Of a stretch of 64,000 nucleotides of DNA, positions 58,716 through 64,000 are shown one piece after another. Location of the stretch: NCBI RefSeq assembly GCF_026262505.1, contig NC_067203.1:23603411-23667410 (forward strand), in the 5' to 3' direction. Source of the stretch: Trichomonas vaginalis G3. Taxonomy: Eukaryota > Parabasalia > Trichomonadida > Trichomonadidae. A program made the translations under genes and the position numbers. The number at the start of each line of letters is the position of its first letter. The first letter of the stretch is position 1. Below the pieces are notes generated by a model. It was not told the origin of the DNA. It was given only the letters and a program-made list of their open reading frames with translations, and searched no databases.

Positions 58716-58738
58716 AAACATTTTTTTTTCTTTTTTGA

Positions 58739-59321
58739 ATGAAGCAAGTTAAATTCGTCCCACACCAATCTCAATGGACCGATGAAGAGTTTCAAGCTAT
58801 GGTTGAAGGTGTTGAGAACGACATAGACGGCGAACTTGAAGGAGCTCAAACCACAATTGCAACCAAAATTGCAAGTCAAGGAACAGATAGCTCCACTTAA
58901 AGCTACCAAAGCTACTCTTGACCTCATGGATAGTTACCGTTTAGAAGTAAAGAGTGGAATAAGACAATTAAAATTAAAACTTCTAAACTACGAAGCTATA
59001 CTCCAAAAGTTAGCAGAAATGAGAAGACTTTACCAGAGCTACTTACATGTAAGGGACTTACCTTCAAGCAGTCCGACCAAAGATGAATTTTCTGACATTG
59101 TCCCAATTTTGTCCGAAAGTCAGCTCAGATGTTTTGAACTGCTCCCAACATATCCAGAATATGAACGTTTGCCTGAACTCTTCCGCAATCTCAAAAAACG
59201 TTTTTTGGTTCTCATGTTCGAAACTTTTATCGGAAGAGACAACAAACGTTCAGAAGAAGAACAAGATATTATTTTAAACTTGTTGTATGACTTAACCGTC
59301 ATAACAAGCTTTTTGAAGTAA
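58739..59321 (+). pseudogene. Helical coiled-coil protein, copy 2
   Basis: This is the counterpart of 39694-40280. Long helices are visible (LLNYEAILQKLAEMRRLYQS), and the end region includes FETFIGRDNKRSEEEQDIIL. The function is unknown. This copy is broken. Confidence 0.5.
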
Positions 59322-59353
59322 AACCGTCATTCTCAAACCACTTCATTTTTTCG

Positions 59354-60040
59354 ATGTCCGAACAAGCACCGAAGCCGAACACAATGGCAGATGTCCTTTC
59401 AATGTTGCCAGACAAGCGCCCAGTTCAAATTCAAATTTTGAATTTGAAAGCTCATCTGACAAACACCGTTAAGACTCTCCAAAGTAGTCTTATGGAAGAG
59501 ATGACCAAGCTCAAAGCCGATGTCCTCATGAACCAAGCTTCCAATGAGAAAGCCTGAAGATTTGACGGAAACCTTGCGCATTTACGAGAGAGAGAACCGA
59601 GACCTTGCCAGACTCATCTACCGTTTCTTCGAAGAGATAGACGCCATCTGGAAGGTACTCGGAAAGGACAGAACCTCCAACACCGTATTCGTGAACACAG
59701 AATTGAAGAAGGAATTGTCGAGGAAGAGAGAAGAAGAGGAAGAAGAGGAAGAAGAGAAACACGAAGAAGAGGAAGTTTGGGCAACCCTTGTTGCCGATGA
59801 CACTTACGAAATTTCCCAACCCTACCCATACCAAATCCGCAACAAGGAGACAGGCAAGGTTCTTACCCCAGTCCTCAACAACTTGGGACACTTGAACCTT
59901 ACCCTTCGGAATCGCGGTTCAATCTCCATGGGCAAGCTTGTCGCAATTCAATGGGTTCCAAATCCAACAAGAAGACGAAGGTCAGACACATTGACGGTGA
60001 CAAGCTCAACAACCGTAAGGAGAACCTCGAGTGGTTCTAA
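59354..60040 (+). pseudogene. Coiled-coil protein with a NUMOD4/HNH-like C-terminus, copy 2
   Basis: It has the same parts as 40313-41006: a coiled-coil front, a Glu-rich linker (a run of about nine Glu), then TYEISQPYPYQIRNKETGKV and the downstream HNH-type end. An initiator-like TTCATTTTTTCG precedes the ATG at 59354. This copy is broken. Confidence 0.6.
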
Positions 60041-60106
60041 GAGTAAAAAAATTTTATTTTAGGGGGAAACCCCGAGTAAATTTAGGTGTTTATTTAGTTA
60101 AGTAGC

Positions 60107-60401
60107 TTAAATTAAGGAGAATTTGGACAAGTAGTTCCTGACCCTGAATTGGACTCTTTCGTCATCCCAGTTGCGTAGGAGGTCGTCCCAGAGGAGTTGG
60201 TAGAATTGCCAATCCAAGGACGATTTGTCCTCCCAGGCATTGAGGATGTACTGCTCGTAGAGTCTCATGACCTCTGCCTTGCACCAGACACCCTCTCCCT
60301 TGGAACGTAAGGCTTCTTCGAAGTGCTCGAATGCGATTGGCTGCGGACCATCTGAAATGACACTTTTTGTCCGTTTGGTCAATGTTCGTGTCTCGTGCCA
60401 T
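60107..60401 (-). pseudogene. Small Trp-rich protein, copy 2
   Basis: This is the counterpart of 41073-41365 (MARDTNIDQTDKKCHFRWS start; SSLDWQFYQLLWDDLLRNWD; ending YLSKFSLI). The function is unknown. This copy is broken. Confidence 0.45.
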
Positions 60402-60496
60402 AGTCGACGAAAATACAGACAAACAGGTTATATATGAGTTTGAGACCAAGAATGGTGTAACTCGACCTGTCCGATTCAAATTCGAATAAAAATTTT

Positions 60497-62635
60497 TTAT
60501 TTCATGCAATGTTTTATTTCTGTGCCGTCTTCAAGTATGCCCCAGTACTTACGCTTGGAGAGGACATGAACTTCGGTGAAAATTTTGTCCAATTTGAATT
60601 GACCCATCTTTTCACCGACCACCCATTTCAATGAGTTTGTTATAGCCTTCTTCGTTCGTCATGAGTGCGTCAATGTTCTCATAGTAAACCTTCACTTTGG
60701 ATTTGACTTCGGAGAAGAATTTGTTGTAGTTGTCAAGGACTGCCTTTGCGAACTGAGGGTAAGACCAATGTTCGACAATAGGTTTTACTGTGGTTACTAA
60801 GCCACTTTGACCTTGAGTGAATTCGTACTTCAAAACAAAAGGAGAAACCTTTCAACAAAGTTGTCGACCTTCTCATAATGTTTACTCTTCATCTCTTGAG
60901 GTTTCTTAATGGAATATCCCCATGTCGAATTCATAAGCAATTTGAGTGTCATTGCAAGTTTGGGGTTTGAAGCTTTCCTAATATCATACAGTTGTTGTAT
61001 GACTTTTCCAACTGTATAGTTCCTTCCTGGGAACTCACCATCTTCGTTTGGAATTCCAGTCGGGATATATTGGACGAACCTCATGTATGCAGCGTTAAGG
61101 TCGACATAGTATATCTTTTCATCTGAGTCGAACTTGTCGCAACCAATGGGTCCAGTTCGTGGAAATTCAAGTGAGTCTCTTATCTTCTGAGAAACTTCGC
61201 CTGCTATCTCATAAACATCGTCGAAGCAACCTGTTTCATATAAAACCTTCTGACCTAACTCAGATGCTCTCCAATACAATTTGACGTCAATTGGATGTCT
61301 CAATGGAAGTTTGTTTATAGCATCTTGAAGTTCTTGCAACCTCATTGGAAGTTCTTCTGGTTCAGGTTGGTATCCGAACAATCCAACTCCTTTTGGAACG
61401 TGTACTTCTTTTGTGCTAGAACTTTGTCTGGAACAACTTTTGGTCTTGCTAACAATGAAAAGTTTGTTTCGTCTTTTGGTACAAAAGTTTCTGTCAGCTT
61501 GTCATCTGGAATTGGTTCCAACAAACCTTTCTCGAAAAGAATGTTTACAGCTCTGACAATGTTGCACTTGCCTTTTCCGAACAATGGGTTTGTAAGACTT
61601 TCGTTCAACATGAAGTGGTTGTGGACAATTACAATCTTCAACCATGGTAAGTCTTTGTCAACAACATAGTCGTCATGTGAAGAACCTTTAGCTGTAGGTA
61701 TGTTGACTCGGATATTGACATTTGCCAACGGTGCAATTTTTGCCAATTGACCTCTGAGAATGTACCTTGTCTTCACACATGACTCAAGATACTTCATCTT
61801 CTCATCTGTAACAAGACCAGAGTTCCTGAGACATGTAAGAATACAAGGTTCATTGACAATTGTTTCAATTGAATTGTAAATTCCATACCTTGTCAAGTCA
61901 ATGTCAGACTTATTTATGAACGGGAAGTATCCAGCATGTTGTCTGACTGCTTGAGGGTTAGGTTGGTACCATTCGAACTTACACTTGCAATTCCTTCAAT
62001 TGCATTCAAAATGTCTGAGTCGGAGTCAACCATTTGTTCTCTCTTTGTAGTCTTGAAAGCGTCAAGAAGCATTGGCTGTTGTGACATTGCCATGTGCATA
62101 GTAAATGTGACCATCCAAATCTGTTATGGTCAATCTGAGATTGTATCCTTTCTTATTTCCGTCTTGAATTGCAGCAAGTACTCCCATGAAGCCTTCTTTG
62201 TTCTTTCCTTCGTCAAAGTTTACTGTAAAGGTTCGACCAGATGTAATTTGACTTCTAACTTCACGATACTTCTCATATGCATATCTTGTTCTTTCCATGG
62301 GAGCATGTGCGTCTTCACCTTTTCCTTTTTTCCTTCTCAAAGGATGCAATTGTTCGTCATGTTTCCAGTAGAATCTGGCAAAGCCGTCGTGTCCTTCAAC
62401 TTGAGGTTCACTAACATCGAAAGGCATGTCCATAAGACGTTCTTCTTCTAACCTCTCTAGTCTGTTTGGATAATTTGCGCGTGCTGTTTCCAAGTCCATT
62501 TCATAGCGAAGACCAGACAATTTGTCATAGACTTTTATGGGTCTTCCCTTCCTATATTTAAATTCTTTGAAACTTCCAACCATATCTTTCTAACTCTGCT
62601 TTTATTCTAGCAGTTCTATCCATTCTATGGGGCAT
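60497..62635 (-). pseudogene. Divergent family B DNA polymerase, B copy 2
   Basis: It has the same landmarks as 41460-43601: motif A in YYVDLNAAYMRFVQYIPTG, motif B in KLLMNSTWGYS, the upstream EPCILTCLRNSG domain, and a charged N-terminus starting at 62635 after TTTATTTTTATAAAA. It ends IFTEVHVLSKRKYWGILEDG plus a short tail. This copy is broken. Confidence 0.72.
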
Positions 62636-62665
62636 TTTTATAAAAATAAAAAAATATTTTTTTCT

Positions 62666-63258
62666 TTACTTTACATAACCGCCTGCTGCCATAAGTCTTT
62701 GACGCCAACCCATACCAGCTAATGAAGGTTGACTTGGTTTAGTTTGGAAACTAAACTTTGGTTTTGGTTTATCTTCAGTTTTTGGTTTTCTTCTTCTATC
62801 GGTTTTTCGTCACTTTTCGGTTCCTCTGACTTTACCTCACTTGCAGGTATGGTTGTGTCGTCAACATCTTCATAAATATCATATGCCATTTGTTTTTGTT
62901 TTCCTTTCAACTTTTTGTGTTTGTTGTAAAGTTTAGAATATTTCGACTCTAAGTCAATGAGATGTTCTATAATGAACTGTTGGTCAGTGAAGTAAACTTT
63001 TCCATCTGTTGTCTCGAAAGCTCCTTCAGACTTCAATATTTTATTTGTGAGAGTCTGTTTCTTTTTTTTGAGATACTAGCCGTTCCATTTCTATGAAAAG
63101 TGACTTTGTAGTTAGGGTTTGTATTTCCAGACCTGGCACTTTTCTATATTGAATTTTTCTCTTCATCTGTAAGTTTCTTTGACAGGTTTTGACAATGGTT
63201 CTGAACTTTTTGTTTGTGGTGTCAAATCTACCGTTTCAACTTCTTCGGTCATTTTCAT
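62666..63258 (-). pseudogene. Charged coiled-coil protein, copy 2
   Basis: It starts MKMTEEVETVDLTPQTKSSE after TTTTTTACTGAG. The middle has FTDQQFIIEHLIDLESKYSK and a Lys-rich coiled coil (LYNKHKKLKGKQKQ), then an acidic segment (DIYEDVDDTTIPASEVKSEE), ending RLMAAGGYVK. The function is unknown. This copy is broken. Confidence 0.5.
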
Positions 63259-63290
63259 CTCAGTAAAAAATTTTAGTTTGGTTTGTTTTT

Positions 63291-63431
63291 TCAACTGGTT
63301 GTTTTAGGTTTTTTAAGTCGGTCTAAAACTTCTTGAGGTATAGGAAGAACTTGACAAACACGTGGTTGTGTAACTGCTGGAAGTCGACAAATCCATCTTG
63401 AACCCATTTGTCTCAATGCTGTATTGTTCAT
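63291..63431 (-). CDS. Unknown 46-aa protein
   Basis: It begins MNNTALRQMGSRWICRLPAV and ends with a basic Pro-containing stretch (EVLDRLKKPKTTS). The start-proximal TTTTTTACTGAGATGAA is almost the same as upstream of the 63258 start, which supports a real gene. The function is unknown. Confidence 0.45.
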   Translation of the reverse strand: MNNTALRQMGSRWICRLPAVTQPRVCQVLPIPQEVLDRLKKPKTTS

Positions 63432-63450
63432 TTCATCTCAGTAAAAAACT

Positions 63451-63848
63451 TTACATTCCCCACGTTTGAGGCGGTTGAGGTTGGTTATTGTTTACCCATT
63501 GTTGTGCAGGTTATATCCTCTGTTAAAGAATCTTCACCTTGGTCCATGTAGTGTCCTGCTTGGTTATAGTATCATTTGCTTTGTTATAGTAGTTTCCTGC
63601 TTGTCTTCCTACATTGTCCATCCATCCCTTGAACTTTTCCTCTTGTTTCAGGATTTGGAATAAGATTTGCTGCATCTCGTCTACATCCCAACCTTTCTGT
63701 ACAGTTTGTATAATAGGTTGTGCTTTCTCTTAAGTATACCTAATGTACTCAAAATCTTCCTTCCAACTCCAAATACACCTCTAGCTATTGTTCCAACTGC
63801 GGGCAAAAATCTGGATGCAACTCCTGCTAATGCGCCAAATAAACCCAT
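63451..63848 (-). pseudogene. Gly/Ala-rich amphipathic protein, possible minor capsid
   Basis: It begins MGLFGALAGVASRFLPAVGT and continues IARGVFGVGRKILSTLG, an amphipathic Gly/Ala-rich front followed by basic residues. It ends QQWVNNNQPQPPQTWGM. The front resembles in character the E1 protein at 22128-22655 (AALGAMGTKALAFGAKALG), which also sits near an element end. This copy is broken. Confidence 0.5.
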
Positions 63849-63864
63849 TTCTTATAGGGTAAAA

Positions 63865-64000
63865 ATGACGAATCCAAACAAGGACCCCTATGTTCTAAGG
63901 CAACAAAGAAAGCACTCATGATAAAATCTTTAGTTCAACACCAAATGCTTGGTTTATGGATATCTTGGAAAACATTCCGAGAGTTAGAACAGATGGACCA
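63865..64000 (+). pseudogene. Integrase, N-terminal part, runs off the window (B copy 2)
   Basis: It starts MTNPNKDPYVLRQQRKHS. Further on, FSSTPNAWFMDILENIPRVR aligns with YSNTPDAYQFDTLIQSRKGG of the E1 integrase, around the first catalytic Asp. This places an rve-type integrase at the right side of family B. The rest is outside the window. It appears broken. Confidence 0.6.

Larger units (their letters stand above)
43960..64000. mobile_element. Maverick-like element family B, copy 2 (left end lost in gap, right end beyond window)
   Basis: Gene order and orientation are the same as in copy 1, with an offset of about 19.05 kb, and the nucleotide sequence is near-identical apart from scattered small differences. 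It extends further right than copy 1, adding three minus-strand genes and the start of an integrase. The capsid, helicase and ATPase genes look whole here while other genes are broken; roughly ten to twenty breaks in all. It is young, or a second assembly of the same locus. Confidence 0.82.

Overview
The window is AT-rich eukaryotic DNA made almost entirely of mobile elements. The best fit is a parabasalid protist, most likely Trichomonas vaginalis. This is an inference from three things: large Maverick/Polinton elements carrying a protein-primed PolB, a retroviral-type integrase, an A32-type ATPase and a capsid gene; a DDE_1 (pogo-like) transposase as the insertion target; and compact intronless genes whose stops are mostly TAA followed by A, which matches the UAAA poly(A) signal known in that organism. 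No rRNA, tRNA, CRISPR array or ordinary host housekeeping gene was seen.

Layout. (1) 1-1214 and 23318-23810 are the two halves of one minus-strand pogo-like transposase gene. (2) 1215-23317 is Maverick 'E1', 22.1 kb, inserted into that gene. It has about 0.7 kb terminal inverted repeats (TIRs) and a 5-bp target duplication, TAGTT. E1 carries a capsid gene, pPolB, two KilA-N genes, an integrase, two phage-tail-fibre-like genes, a penton-like gene, an A32-type ATPase and several unknowns. It is broken, with more than ten breaks, yet the TIRs are almost identical and the target duplication is exact, so the insertion is young. (3) 23811-24560 is non-coding flank ending in a poly(A) run. (4) 24561-43859 is a second, diverged Maverick-like family, 'B' copy 1. 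(5) 43860-43959 is a 100-N assembly gap. (6) 43960-64000 is B copy 2, nearly identical to copy 1 and running off the window, with the start of an integrase at the right edge. Both B copies are broken at around ten or more places each, although several genes look whole in one copy or the other.

B differs from E1 in carrying an SF3 helicase, a divergent PolB, a coiled-coil gene with an HNH signature, and an array of 21-bp repeats around a 12-bp palindrome. In both families the genes divide into a virion set (capsid, penton-like, A32-type ATPase, fibres in E1) and a replication/integration set (PolB, integrase, helicase in B). No maturation protease was recognised in either family.

The most unusual signal is a DNA module built from 5-bp half-sites with fixed geometry: two half-sites 8 bp apart, a 4-bp palindrome centre, then a run at 12-bp spacing. 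It sits at the inner edges of the E1 TIRs and on both sides of one gene of unknown function (about 300 aa) found in both families. In E1 the half-site is GGTGA. In B every half-site has become GGGTA or GGTTA with the same spacing. The flanked gene is about 90% identical between two elements that are otherwise strongly diverged, which suggests a recently exchanged cassette.
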